A stretch of DNA of 64,000 nt from assembly GCF_002399615.1 (NCBI RefSeq), contig NZ_DHDZ01000029.1, positions 67,364 to 131,363 of the forward strand, written 5' to 3'. The position numbers were made by a program, and so were the translations under genes. Origin of the DNA: Pedobacter sp. UBA4863. GTDB taxonomy: Bacteria; Bacteroidota; Bacteroidia; Sphingobacteriales; Sphingobacteriaceae. Positions 54,055 through 62,467 of this stretch are shown here, in pieces; the stretch's first letter is position 1; each line of letters opens with the position of its first letter. Under the pieces are notes generated by a model. That model searched no databases. It worked only from the letters and a program-made list of their open reading frames with translations, and had not been told where the DNA came from.

Positions 54055-54270
54055 ATGAACCGCAGATTTTTTTTAGAACGATTTGGCCTGCTGGGCATAG
54101 GAATGGGGGTAAGCTTAAAAATGCCTTTAACCAACTTAAACATGGCGGTACCATTACGGGAAAGGTAACCGACGGTAAAATGGCTTAGCCCAAGAAAAAA
54201 CAATTGGATTACACTAAAAGATGATAGTAAGTTATCGGAAATTGAGGATGGTGTTACGCAAATCAAATAG
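54055..54270 (+). pseudogene. Decayed N-terminal fragment of a Tat-type metallophosphoesterase gene
   Basis: Translation from 54055 gives MNRRFFLERFGLLGIGMGV, nearly the start of the intact gene at 57398 (MNRRIFLERFGLLATGMVV). The frame then breaks; a shifted frame gives GTITGKVTDGKMA and a stop, matching NTITGKVTDGKNP, and a further piece gives ITLKDDSKLSE, matching ITLNDKSEF. So there is at least one frameshift, one in-frame stop and an internal deletion of about 25 codons, and the catalytic domain is missing. It is a remnant of a duplicated copy of the 57398 gene. Confidence 0.85.
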
Positions 54271-54338
54271 TCTTAATAGTAGATCATTAGTTTAGACCAA
54301 ATATTACTCAACCAAATATAAACCTAAATCAAAACAAT

Positions 54339-55688
54339 ATGAAAAAACTTTTACTTACATTTTCTTTGGCTGCAATACTGTTGTCGGCTAAAGCGCAGAT
54401 TATTATTACGGGGGTAATGGCTGATCCTAATGGTGGAGATGCTGCAGCATCTCCTTCTACAGCAAAGGCATATGAATATTTGCAGCTAAAAGCTACGCAG
54501 AATATTGATTTCTCAGTAAATAATTATGCTGTAGTAGCTTTATATTTTGGTGGCAGTTCACTTTCTACTGTAGATGGTTGGGCTGGGGGAGGTGCTTTAG
54601 CATATCAGTTTAACTTAACTTCAGGAACTGTTTCTAAAGGAGAGTTTTTTTATGTTGGAGGTGATGGTAAAACGATAAATGGAAGTGGGTCAACAGATAT
54701 TAGTAGCGCAAAATGGATTAAGAGCGTGGACTACGGTAAAGTAGTTAGTGATGGTCCTAATGCTCAATCAAGAACAGGACTTTTTGTAAACTCCAATACT
54801 GCTAATGGTATAGCAGTGTTTAATACTACTAACGTAACCGGAAGCACTATTCCAATAGATGTGGTTTTTTGGGGCAACCCTAATGCTGGGCATTATCAGG
54901 TTGGGCCACCTGAAGCCGGTTTTAGAATTTGTAATAATGACTTGTATTCTACTGCAAATGGGGAGTTTTATAACAAAGGTTTAAATACAGCTGTTGTTTC
55001 ATCCAATTTATATGCAGCACAAAGATTTTTTAAGTTTGGAGGAGATTATAATACGGTTACAAATACATGGAATACACCTAGATCTGGAAGTTTTATCTTG
55101 TTGAATAGTACCTCAACACTAGCAGATATAGAAACAGGCACAGGTGTTACCACCCTCCCAGTCTCCCTAACCTCTTTCACCGCCAAAGCCAACAAAATAG
55201 GCAACGTAGATTTAGCTTGGACAACTGCATCAGAGCAAAACAATTCACATTTTGAGGTTAACCGCTCTACAGACGGAGCAAACTTTAATACTATTGATAA
55301 AGTAAACGGAAATGGCACTACTGCTACGGTAAATAATTACAGCTATACCGATAACAGCCCAGCGGCAGGTGTAAATTACTACCAGTTAAAACAGATAGAC
55401 TTTGATGGTAAATCTACCCTGTCTAAAGTAGTATCGGCCAAGGTAGGTTTAAACCAAAGCAATATCAAAGTATTGGCCAATAAAACTAGTATTACCGTAA
55501 ACTACCAAGCCCTAGCAAATGGCAAGGCAAGCTTTACGGTTTATAGTGTTTCGGGAGCTAAATTGGCTACTGTACAACAAAATGTAAACGCAGGTGCTAA
55601 TCAGTTGAGTATTCCTGTTCAGTTAGGTAACTCTTTACACCTATTAAAAGTAGTTCAAGGTAGCGAAAGCGTGTCGGTTAAGTTTTAA
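54339..55688 (+). CDS. Secreted lamin-tail-like module protein with T9SS type A sorting domain
   Basis: A 449-residue protein with a signal peptide (cleavage after SAKAQ). Residues 20-265 repeat the module of the upstream lipoprotein: IIITGVMADPNG, EYLQLKATQNIDF, FNLTSGTVSKGEFFYVGG, STDISSAKWI, GIAVF. Then LPVSLTSFTAKANK begins a Bacteroidota linker domain, and the last 75 residues are a T9SS type A sorting signal (TSITVNYQALANGKASFTVY to the end). Around base 55140 the codons change from T-rich to C-rich, as if the C-terminal part was exchanged. Surface-exposed; ligand unknown. Confidence 0.85.
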   Translation: MKKLLLTFSLAAILLSAKAQIIITGVMADPNGGDAAASPSTAKAYEYLQLKATQNIDFSVNNYAVVALYFGGSSLSTVDGWAGGGALAYQFNLTSGTVSKGEFFYVGGDGKTINGSGSTDISSAKWIKSVDYGKVVSDGPNAQSRTGLFVNSNTANGIAVFNTTNVTGSTIPIDVVFWGNPNAGHYQVGPPEAGFRICNNDLYSTANGEFYNKGLNTAVVSSNLYAAQRFFKFGGDYNTVTNTWNTPRSGSFILLNSTSTLADIETGTGVTTLPVSLTSFTAKANKIGNVDLAWTTASEQNNSHFEVNRSTDGANFNTIDKVNGNGTTATVNNYSYTDNSPAAGVNYYQLKQIDFDGKSTLSKVVSAKVGLNQSNIKVLANKTSITVNYQALANGKASFTVYSVSGAKLATVQQNVNAGANQLSIPVQLGNSLHLLKVVQGSESVSVKF

Positions 55689-55800
55689 AAATCGCTGCAC
55701 ATCTCTCCAGACGGGGGAGACTGCCTGCTAATTTCCCTGATAAGTGTTTCTTAGGAACAGTAGTTGGGAGGAACGGCAAACTCAGTCTAACAATGAATAA

Positions 55801-55833
55801 CCAAAACAAGGGAGGTCATCTCCCTTGTTTTGG
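55801..55833. terminator. Strong hairpin, probable terminator
   Basis: CCAAAACAAGGGAG (55801-55814) pairs fully with CTCCCTTGTTTTGG (55820-55833). The T-tail is poor (TTAAAAT), but the embedded A-rich/T-rich arms may serve both directions. Confidence 0.7.
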
Positions 55834-55899
55834 TTAAAATAAAGTTTTAATAATAAGTATCAATCTCCTATAAATAAGCATTAAAACGATTAGCGTATA

Positions 55900-57306
55900 A
55901 TGAAAATGAATTTAAAATGCCTTAACTTTTTACTAGTTTTCTTCCTAATTCTTCCTGTTGTAACCCTTTCTTCTTGTGGAAAGAAAGATAATAATCCCAC
56001 TACTGTTACGCCTACTCCTGCGGCACCAGTAATTGCGGCTATATCACCAGAAAGCGGAAAGCCTGCGGATGTTATTACCATCAACGGAACGGGGTTTGGT
56101 ACAGATAAAGCCAAAGTGAAAGTGCTGTTTGAGAGCCAAGAAGCAACTACTATTGTTTCAGTTAAAGATACCGAAATAAAGGTAAATGCACCTGCAGGTT
56201 TTTCAAACCAAACGGTAAAGGTGGTAGTTTACATTGCTAATGTAGCCTCTAATCAAAAGTCGTTCAATTATACAGATACGTCTTCTCCAACTATAAGCTC
56301 TGCAAATGCTAGCTGTTTTTATGGCTCTACAGTTATTATTGTTGGTAATAATTTTAGTGAAAACAAAGCAGATAATATCGTAAAATTCGGGGAAGTAGAG
56401 GCAACAGTTATTGCCGCTAGCAAAACTTCTCTTACGGTAATTGCTCCTAATTTAGGATCGGCAGCTACTGCCAATATCACAGTTAATAAGCTGGGCATGG
56501 TTTCAAATGCCCGTAGCATAGCGGTAGATGCCGACCAAAACTTGGTGGCCACTTATAACTGGACATCGCATACTGCAAGAGCGGGCGTTGTTTATAAAAC
56601 TGGCCAGTTTAACTTATTTGGTTCGGCCAGAAGAATAAATGTGTTAGATGTAACGCTTAATGCAAGTAACACTTTGGGTATAGGTTTTTCTACCAGTAAC
56701 AAATCTACCGTGGCCATGTGTAATGATTATGGTGCAATAGTTGGCATCAATGCTGGGTATTTTCCAATGAGTGGGGCAAGCGATAAAGATCCCTATATTA
56801 GAATTAACAGTGTTAAAATGCAAGACGGACACTTAAACGTAAACCCCATATTTACCAATGCAGCTTTAACCATAAACAATAATATAGCCAGCATCAGAAA
56901 CATTACTACCGGCGGCAGAAACCAAAACCCTGAGGCGGCCGCTATTCCGGTGGCAGAGGCCCAAAATGTAATTGTGTGCGGGCCTATGCTAATTAAAAAT
57001 GGCATAATAGAAAACCTAGATATGACAAATTCCCACAATTCGTCGTCAACCGCAAGAACGGCTTTGGGCCTAACGGCCGATGGAAAACGCTTGTTTATGG
57101 TTGTGGTTGACTATAACAGCGGAGTTACGGGATTAAGTACCCTTAATGTGGCCAAAATATTACAGGCTTTAGGAGCGGTTAATGCCATGAATTTCGATGG
57201 TGGTGGCTCATCAACCATGTTTGTACAAGGCAAAGGCGATAATGGTCGTGTAAGTGTTAATGGTAGTTCTATGAGAGCTATAAGGAGTGTAATTTACGTA
57301 AAGTAA
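55900..57306 (+). CDS. TIG-domain phosphodiester glycosidase (NAGPA/DUF2233) lipoprotein
   Basis: A 468-residue lipoprotein (lipobox LSSC, Cys26). Two IPT/TIG immunoglobulin-like domains follow (about 37-125 and 127-205). The C-terminal half (about 225-468) is the NAGPA-related domain, recognised by GINAGYFPM, TARTALGLTADGKRLFMVVVDY and the closing FDGGGSSTMFV. Mammalian NAGPA removes N-acetylglucosamine from a phosphodiester, and bacterial DUF2233 proteins are proposed to be phosphodiester glycosidases. Here it would split a sugar-phosphate diester at the cell surface, before the downstream phosphatases act. Confidence 0.88.
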   Translation: MKMNLKCLNFLLVFFLILPVVTLSSCGKKDNNPTTVTPTPAAPVIAAISPESGKPADVITINGTGFGTDKAKVKVLFESQEATTIVSVKDTEIKVNAPAGFSNQTVKVVVYIANVASNQKSFNYTDTSSPTISSANASCFYGSTVIIVGNNFSENKADNIVKFGEVEATVIAASKTSLTVIAPNLGSAATANITVNKLGMVSNARSIAVDADQNLVATYNWTSHTARAGVVYKTGQFNLFGSARRINVLDVTLNASNTLGIGFSTSNKSTVAMCNDYGAIVGINAGYFPMSGASDKDPYIRINSVKMQDGHLNVNPIFTNAALTINNNIASIRNITTGGRNQNPEAAAIPVAEAQNVIVCGPMLIKNGIIENLDMTNSHNSSSTARTALGLTADGKRLFMVVVDYNSGVTGLSTLNVAKILQALGAVNAMNFDGGGSSTMFVQGKGDNGRVSVNGSSMRAIRSVIYVK

Positions 57307-57354
57307 CCTTTTAGTTCAATCTTGGTAGAAAACAACAAAAATAAATACAGGTAC

Positions 57355-57370
57355 TGTGGCTAAATGCACA
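57355..57370. promoter_or_regulatory. CRP/FNR-like 16-mer, copy 2
   Basis: TGTGGCTAAATGCACA, identical to the element at 37711-37726, lies 27 bases before the metallophosphoesterase ATG. See the finding for the comparison. Confidence 0.4.
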
Positions 57371-57397
57371 ACAGGTAAATTAAAATATAATTATATA

Positions 57398-58813
57398 ATG
57401 AACCGCAGAATTTTCTTAGAACGATTTGGATTGCTTGCTACAGGGATGGTAGTTAGCCTAAAATCAAACGCTTTTAATCAACTAGCACACGGCAATACCA
57501 TTACCGGAAAAGTAACCGATGGTAAAAACCCAATTGCAAATGTAGTATTGTCAGACGGCTTTGAGGTGGTTAAAACCGATGCCATGGGCAAATATTCCAT
57601 TACACTGAATGATAAATCAGAATTTTTGTTTTTAAGTACACCTGCTGGCTACGATTTTAAGACAGATGTTGGCAGCATTAATAGGCAATACGAAGCTTTA
57701 GGTGCCCGCAATGAGCTAGATTTTAAATTGAAAAAACTAAAACAAGCCGACAATAAACATCATTTTATTATTTGGGCAGACCCGCAGGTGAAGAACAAAA
57801 AAGATGTAGCACAAATGATGGAAACCTCGGTGCCCGATGTAAAACGATTGGTAAAAGACTTAGGTAGTAAAGCATTGGTACACGGCATAGGTGTTGGCGA
57901 TTTGGTTTGGGACGCATTGCCACTTTTTGATGATTACAGCAAAGCGGTTGAAGCTATGGGCATTCCTTTCTTCCAGTGCTTGGGCAACCACGATATGGAT
58001 TATCGCTTAGGCGGCGATGACACCTCTGATCGTACTTTTAAACAATATTTTGGGCCTACTTATTATTCATTTAACCGTGGTAAAGCACATTATATTGTGT
58101 TAGACGATGTAAGATACCTTGGCGAAGAAAGAAAATACGATGGCTACATTAGCGAGGCACAATTAGCTTGGATGGAAAAAGACCTCCAGCATGTACCAAA
58201 AGATCATTTAGTGATCATTAATGTGCATATTCCAATTCATAATTCGGTTAAAAATAATACCGCTTTTTACGATATCTTAAGAAGCTTTACCAATGTACAC
58301 GTCATGTCTGGGCATACCCATTATACCCGTAATGTAATTAAGGAAGGAGTTTTTGAGCATAATCATGGAGCAGTTTGTGGCGCTTGGTGGACCGGACCAA
58401 TTTGTAGTGATGGCTCGCCACGCGGTTACGGTGTTTACGAAGTGAATGGTAACCAAATGAAATGGTACTATAAAGGCACCGACTTAGACAGAAAGCATCA
58501 AATTAGTATAGATATAGAGCCATTAACGGCCAATAACCGTATTATAGCCAACGTTTGGAATTATGATCCCGCTTGGAAAGTAGAATGTTTACTAGATGGA
58601 CAGCCTGTGGCATTAGAAGCAATGAAGGGTTTTGATCCAGAGGCGGTTAGGCTATACAAAGGTGATAAACTACCTAAAGGTAGAACTTTTGCCGAGCCAA
58701 GCAGAACAGAGCATTTATTTATGGCGCATTGCAGTGCTACCGTGAAAATTGTAAAAATAATAGCAACAGATAGGTTTGGCGAGCAATTTACCGCCGAAAA
58801 AAAACTACCTTAA
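57398..58813 (+). CDS. Calcineurin-like metallophosphoesterase with Tat-like signal
   Basis: A 471-residue protein. The ATG at 57398 is chosen over 57356 because it starts MNRRIFLERFGLL, a twin-arginine-like signal (RRxFL); the pseudogene at 54055 keeps the same start. An N-terminal beta domain (TITGKVTDGKNPIANVVLSD) precedes the metallophosphatase core with WADPQ, GVGDLVWD, GNHDMDY, NVHIPIH and SGHTHY, all five metal-ligand blocks, and a C-terminal beta domain follows. It should hydrolyse phosphomonoesters or diesters in the periplasm or on the surface. Located between the NAGPA-type glycosidase and GDPD genes. Confidence 0.92.
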   Translation: MNRRIFLERFGLLATGMVVSLKSNAFNQLAHGNTITGKVTDGKNPIANVVLSDGFEVVKTDAMGKYSITLNDKSEFLFLSTPAGYDFKTDVGSINRQYEALGARNELDFKLKKLKQADNKHHFIIWADPQVKNKKDVAQMMETSVPDVKRLVKDLGSKALVHGIGVGDLVWDALPLFDDYSKAVEAMGIPFFQCLGNHDMDYRLGGDDTSDRTFKQYFGPTYYSFNRGKAHYIVLDDVRYLGEERKYDGYISEAQLAWMEKDLQHVPKDHLVIINVHIPIHNSVKNNTAFYDILRSFTNVHVMSGHTHYTRNVIKEGVFEHNHGAVCGAWWTGPICSDGSPRGYGVYEVNGNQMKWYYKGTDLDRKHQISIDIEPLTANNRIIANVWNYDPAWKVECLLDGQPVALEAMKGFDPEAVRLYKGDKLPKGRTFAEPSRTEHLFMAHCSATVKIVKIIATDRFGEQFTAEKKLP

Positions 58814-58936
58814 CAGAAAATTAGCTGTAAGTTTTATACTTGATCATGAAACCGAGATATAAATAACATTTTTACACAGGGCACTGGATATTTACATCGA
58901 GTTCTCATCAGCTATTAAAAAACAATAAATAAACAG

Positions 58937-59830
58937 ATGAAAAAGATTATTTTTTCGGTAAGCCTATCCCTTATTTGCCTAAACGCATGTACGGTTAATA
59001 AAACTACCAAAATAAACAATGTTGATTTTCCTAAATTTAGTGCCGAGGCACACCGTGGCGGTAGGGGATTAGTGCCCGAGAACACCATTTTGGCGATGAA
59101 AGATGCCATGAACTATCCAGCAACTACCACTTTAGAAATGGATACACATATTACCAAAGATGGTAAAGTGGTGGTAACTCACGATGATTACCTAAGCCCC
59201 GGCTTTATGCTCTCACCAGATGGCAAAGAAATTCAAGCCAAGAAGTACAATGTTTTTAAAATGGACTATGCAACGTTAAAAGCGTTTGATATTGGCACCA
59301 AGTTCCATAAAGATTTCCCTCAGCAAAAGAAAGTAAAAACATACATTCCTTTGCTGGCCGATTTAATTGACAGTGTACAGCACGAAATTAAGGCTAAAAA
59401 TAAAAAGCAATACTTTTATAATATAGAAACCAAATGTAGCGCCAAGGGCGATGGGGTAACCAACCCAACTCCAGATGTTTTTGTAAAATTATTGGTAGAG
59501 GTAATCAAAGCCAAAAAGATAGAACCCTATGTAGTTATACAATCTTTTGATATGCGTACCATTCGCATTTTAAATAAAGAATATCCTCAGCTAAAAACCT
59601 CTTTCTTGGTAAACAATAAGAAAAGCTACGAAGAAAATATTGCCGAACTGGGCTTTAAACCCTTTATTATTAGCCCGGCTTATAAAATGGTAGATGCGCA
59701 ATTTATAAAGCAAGCCCATACAGATGGTGTAAAAGTAGTGCCTTGGACAGTAAATACTGCCGAAGAAATAGCTGATTTAAAGGCATTAGGCGTAGATGGC
59801 ATTATTACCGATTATACCAATTTATTGTAA
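58937..59830 (+). CDS. Glycerophosphodiester phosphodiesterase (GlpQ-type) lipoprotein
   Basis: A 297-residue TIM-barrel enzyme. After a signal peptide with a likely lipidation Cys18 (CLNAC), the catalytic set appears: AHRGG (His39, Arg40), VPENTILAM, LEMDTHITKDG and VVTHDD. It cleaves glycerophosphodiesters to sn-glycerol-3-phosphate and an alcohol, outside the cytoplasm as judged by the signal. The next gene encodes a G3P carrier, as in E. coli glpTQ but in reversed order. Spacing to neighbours is 123 and 88 bases. Confidence 0.94.
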   Translation: MKKIIFSVSLSLICLNACTVNKTTKINNVDFPKFSAEAHRGGRGLVPENTILAMKDAMNYPATTTLEMDTHITKDGKVVVTHDDYLSPGFMLSPDGKEIQAKKYNVFKMDYATLKAFDIGTKFHKDFPQQKKVKTYIPLLADLIDSVQHEIKAKNKKQYFYNIETKCSAKGDGVTNPTPDVFVKLLVEVIKAKKIEPYVVIQSFDMRTIRILNKEYPQLKTSFLVNNKKSYEENIAELGFKPFIISPAYKMVDAQFIKQAHTDGVKVVPWTVNTAEEIADLKALGVDGIITDYTNLL

Positions 59831-59918
59831 ACCATAATTACCTGCTAACCGTTAGATTAACTTGAAAAGAGTTGGTCGTTTTATTTTATAGACTTCACCA
59901 AATTAACAATTCACCAAA

Positions 59919-61280
59919 ATGGCATTTAGACTTTTTCCTGCTCCTGCGGCACATAAACCATTATTACCAGCCGACAAGGTAAAAGCAATATATAGTAAAG
60001 AAAGAATAAAGGTTTTTATAGGCATATTTATCGGTTATGCCGCTTATTATTTTGTGCGTAAAAACTTTTCGTTTGCCGTTCCTGAGCTCCAAAAATTAGG
60101 CTATAGCAAAGGCGAATTAGGTTTGGCTGCTTCGGCTTTATCCATTGCTTATGGCTTTAGCAAGTTTATTATGGGCAATGTTTCTGATAGAAGTAATGCA
60201 AGGTATTTTTTAACCATTGGTTTGGTACTATCTTCGTTTACCATGATTTTTATGGGGTTAATTCCTTTCGCAACTTCTTCCATTGCGGTCATGTTCATCA
60301 TTCTTTTTATTAACGGATGGGTACAGGGCATGGGTTGGCCACCCTGCGGAAGAGTGGTAGCACACTGGTATTCTGTTAGAGAGCGTGGTACTACCATGTC
60401 TATTTGGAATTTAGCACACAATATCGGTGGTTTTTTTGTTGGTCCTTTAACCGTATTAGGCTTTGAGCTGTTTGCCGGTTGGCAAGGCATGTTGTATTTT
60501 CCCGGTATGGTGGCTATTGTGTTTGCCTTAGTGGCATTTTGGCTGGTAAGAGATACCCCGCAATCTGTAGGTTTGCCGCCAATAGAAGAATACAATAATG
60601 ATTACCCTAAAAGTTATGATGCTAAAACCCAAGAAAAGGAATTTTCTGCTAAAGAGATTTTCTTTAAATATGTTTTTAATAATAGACTTCTATGGTTTAT
60701 TGCGGTAGCCAATGCCTTTGTTTATTTAGTTAGAAATGGAATTATAAATTGGGCACCAACATTTTTGCAAGAAGCAAAAGGGTTTACTAAATCTGAAGCC
60801 GCTTGGGCATCTGGCGGATATGAATTAGCTGCTATACCAGGTACCCTACTCTGTGGCCTAATGAGCGATAAGTTATTTAAGGGGCGAAGAGCACCCGTTA
60901 CCATTATTTACATGGTTTTTACCTTTATAGCAGTTTTAATATATTGGTTAAACCCGGGCAATAGCCATGTGGTACAAAATGCATCGCTTTGGGCAATAGG
61001 TTTCTTTATTTATGGGCCAGTAATGTTAATTGGCGTGCAAGCTATTGATTTGGTACCTAAAAAAGCGGCCGGAACTGCTGCAGGCTTAACAGGATTGTTT
61101 GGTTATTTTATAGGAGATTTGTTGGCTAACGCCGCACTAGGCCATTTAGTAGATCAATACGGTTGGGATACCAGTTTTATAACCATTTTAGTAGCTTGTG
61201 TGTTCGCTATTTTCTTTACTTCATTTACGTGGAATAGAGAGAAGAAGAACTTAAGTAATTTAACTCCATTATCACATTAA
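59919..61280 (+). CDS. glpT: Glycerol-3-phosphate transporter (GlpT-type, OPA family)
   Basis: A 453-residue MFS carrier with 12 helices. The OPA signature RERGTTMSIWNLAHNIGG is present. Substrate-binding arginines correspond to Arg47 (YYFVRKNFSFAVP, E. coli Arg45) and the Arg in VYLVRNGIINWAP (E. coli Arg269). It exchanges G3P for inorganic phosphate across the inner membrane. Placed right after the GDPD gene, it would import the product for GlpD. The SGNH esterase starts 5 bases after it. Confidence 0.93.
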   Translation: MAFRLFPAPAAHKPLLPADKVKAIYSKERIKVFIGIFIGYAAYYFVRKNFSFAVPELQKLGYSKGELGLAASALSIAYGFSKFIMGNVSDRSNARYFLTIGLVLSSFTMIFMGLIPFATSSIAVMFIILFINGWVQGMGWPPCGRVVAHWYSVRERGTTMSIWNLAHNIGGFFVGPLTVLGFELFAGWQGMLYFPGMVAIVFALVAFWLVRDTPQSVGLPPIEEYNNDYPKSYDAKTQEKEFSAKEIFFKYVFNNRLLWFIAVANAFVYLVRNGIINWAPTFLQEAKGFTKSEAAWASGGYELAAIPGTLLCGLMSDKLFKGRRAPVTIIYMVFTFIAVLIYWLNPGNSHVVQNASLWAIGFFIYGPVMLIGVQAIDLVPKKAAGTAAGLTGLFGYFIGDLLANAALGHLVDQYGWDTSFITILVACVFAIFFTSFTWNREKKNLSNLTPLSH

Positions 61281-61285
61281 TTTTT

Positions 61286-61975
61286 ATGACAGCAAAAACC
61301 AAATTTTTAGTACTGGCACTTTTACTATTAACTACTGGTACATTTAATTCGCTTTATGCACAAAAGTTAGCATACGATACCACCTATCGTCCAGCTAGGT
61401 ATAATGATAGGATAGAATTTTTTAAGAAAGATCCAATTGGAAAGAAAGATTTTGTTTTTTTAGGAAATAGTATAACACAGGGCGGCAATTGGGGTAAAAT
61501 ATTGGCTATTGCTAATGCTAAAAATAGAGGTATTTCTGGAGATATTACTTTTGGTGTTTTAGACCGATTGGAAGAGATTATAGCCGCTAAGCCAGCTAAG
61601 GTTTTTATTTTAATAGGAACTAACGATGTTGCTAGAAATATCCCAGATAGCTTAATTGTTCGCAATCATAAAAAAATGATTGAGCGTATTAGAAAAGGAA
61701 GTAAAAAAACACAAATTTATTTCTACACCATTTTACCAGTAAACAACTCATTTCCTAAAAAGAACCATTGGGATAAAGAAGAGCATTACAATTTCATTAA
61801 TGAGGAGATTAAAAAATACGCTGATAAAAATGTAACTGTTATTGATTTGTACAGTCATTTTATTGACGAAAATAAAAAGCTAAGGGCTGATCTTACCAAA
61901 GACGGCTTACATTTAATAGCTGCTGGTTACGAAGTTTGGGCAGAAGTATTAAATAAAGGCGGTTATTTGAAATAA
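61286..61975 (+). CDS. SGNH/GDSL-family esterase, exported
   Basis: A 229-residue protein with a signal peptide (ending SLYAQ). SGNH blocks: LGNSITQG (block I, Ser nucleophile), NRGISGD (block II Gly), IGTNDV (block III Asn) and DGLHLIAAGY (block V Asp/His). Such enzymes remove acyl groups from lipids or sugars, so here it may deacylate a glycerolipid or an ester-decorated phosphopolymer. Last gene of the rightward phosphodiester locus, followed by a strong terminator. Confidence 0.9.
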   Translation: MTAKTKFLVLALLLLTTGTFNSLYAQKLAYDTTYRPARYNDRIEFFKKDPIGKKDFVFLGNSITQGGNWGKILAIANAKNRGISGDITFGVLDRLEEIIAAKPAKVFILIGTNDVARNIPDSLIVRNHKKMIERIRKGSKKTQIYFYTILPVNNSFPKKNHWDKEEHYNFINEEIKKYADKNVTVIDLYSHFIDENKKLRADLTKDGLHLIAAGYEVWAEVLNKGGYLK

Positions 61976-61980
61976 CCATA

Positions 61981-62018
61981 AAAAAAGCGGTCTCCAATTA
62001 AATTGGAGACCGCTTTTT
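61981..62018. terminator. Bidirectional terminator at the end of the phosphodiester locus
   Basis: AAAAAAGCGGTCTCCAATT and its exact complement to 62018 form a stem of about 18 bp with a 2- to 4-base loop and flanking A and T runs. Confidence 0.9.
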
Positions 62019-62047
62019 TTATATCGTTGCTAGTGGTACAACATAGT

Positions 62048-62467
62048 CTATTGACTTTTTTCTACTTTATCCACTTTGTGCGGCCTGTTTTTACGGTCTT
62101 TCATTCTCTCTTTCATCTTGTTTCTCATTTCATCTCTTTGGGCTGCTAAGGTTTTTTGTTGTTCGGGGGTAAGTACGGCGTTAATTTTGTCTTGATGCGC
62201 TTTCATGGCCGCTTTGCGTTCCTCATGCCTTGCTTTCATTTTAGCTTCATCTTGTTTGCGTAAGCCGTCATGCTCTTTAATCCTGTCAAGTTCAATTTGC
62301 TTAATTTTTGTTTTTTGGTCGGCGGTTAAGCTTAGCTTGGTTTGTAAGGCTGTTGCATATTTATCGGCCTTTTCTTCAGCGGTTAATCTAACTTTTTCAG
62401 TTCTTTGTGCATAGCTTGCTGTAAAGCTTAATACAGCAAATGCTAGGGTGTACAATAATTTTTTCAT
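62048..62467 (-). CDS. Spy/DUF4890-like periplasmic protein
   Basis: A 139-residue protein with a signal peptide (ending TASYAQ). The mature part is helical and highly charged with two LTxxQ-type motifs (LSLTADQKTKIKQIELDRI and VLTPEQQKTLAAQRDEM), as in Spy/CpxP periplasmic chaperones and the DUF4890 family of Bacteroidota. Basic C-terminal tail. Probably an envelope-stress or chaperone-like protein. It ends against the bidirectional terminator. Confidence 0.8.
   Translation of the reverse strand: MKKLLYTLAFAVLSFTASYAQRTEKVRLTAEEKADKYATALQTKLSLTADQKTKIKQIELDRIKEHDGLRKQDEAKMKARHEERKAAMKAHQDKINAVLTPEQQKTLAAQRDEMRNKMKERMKDRKNRPHKVDKVEKSQ

Noticed and set aside
58871..58896. Two TTTACA words before the GDPD gene as a further Pho box
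   Set aside because: Spacing is 20 bases, not 11 or 22, and no further unit is in phase.
60149..60595. Reverse-strand open frame of 148 aa inside glpT
   Set aside because: Antisense to a clear transporter gene with a conserved signature.
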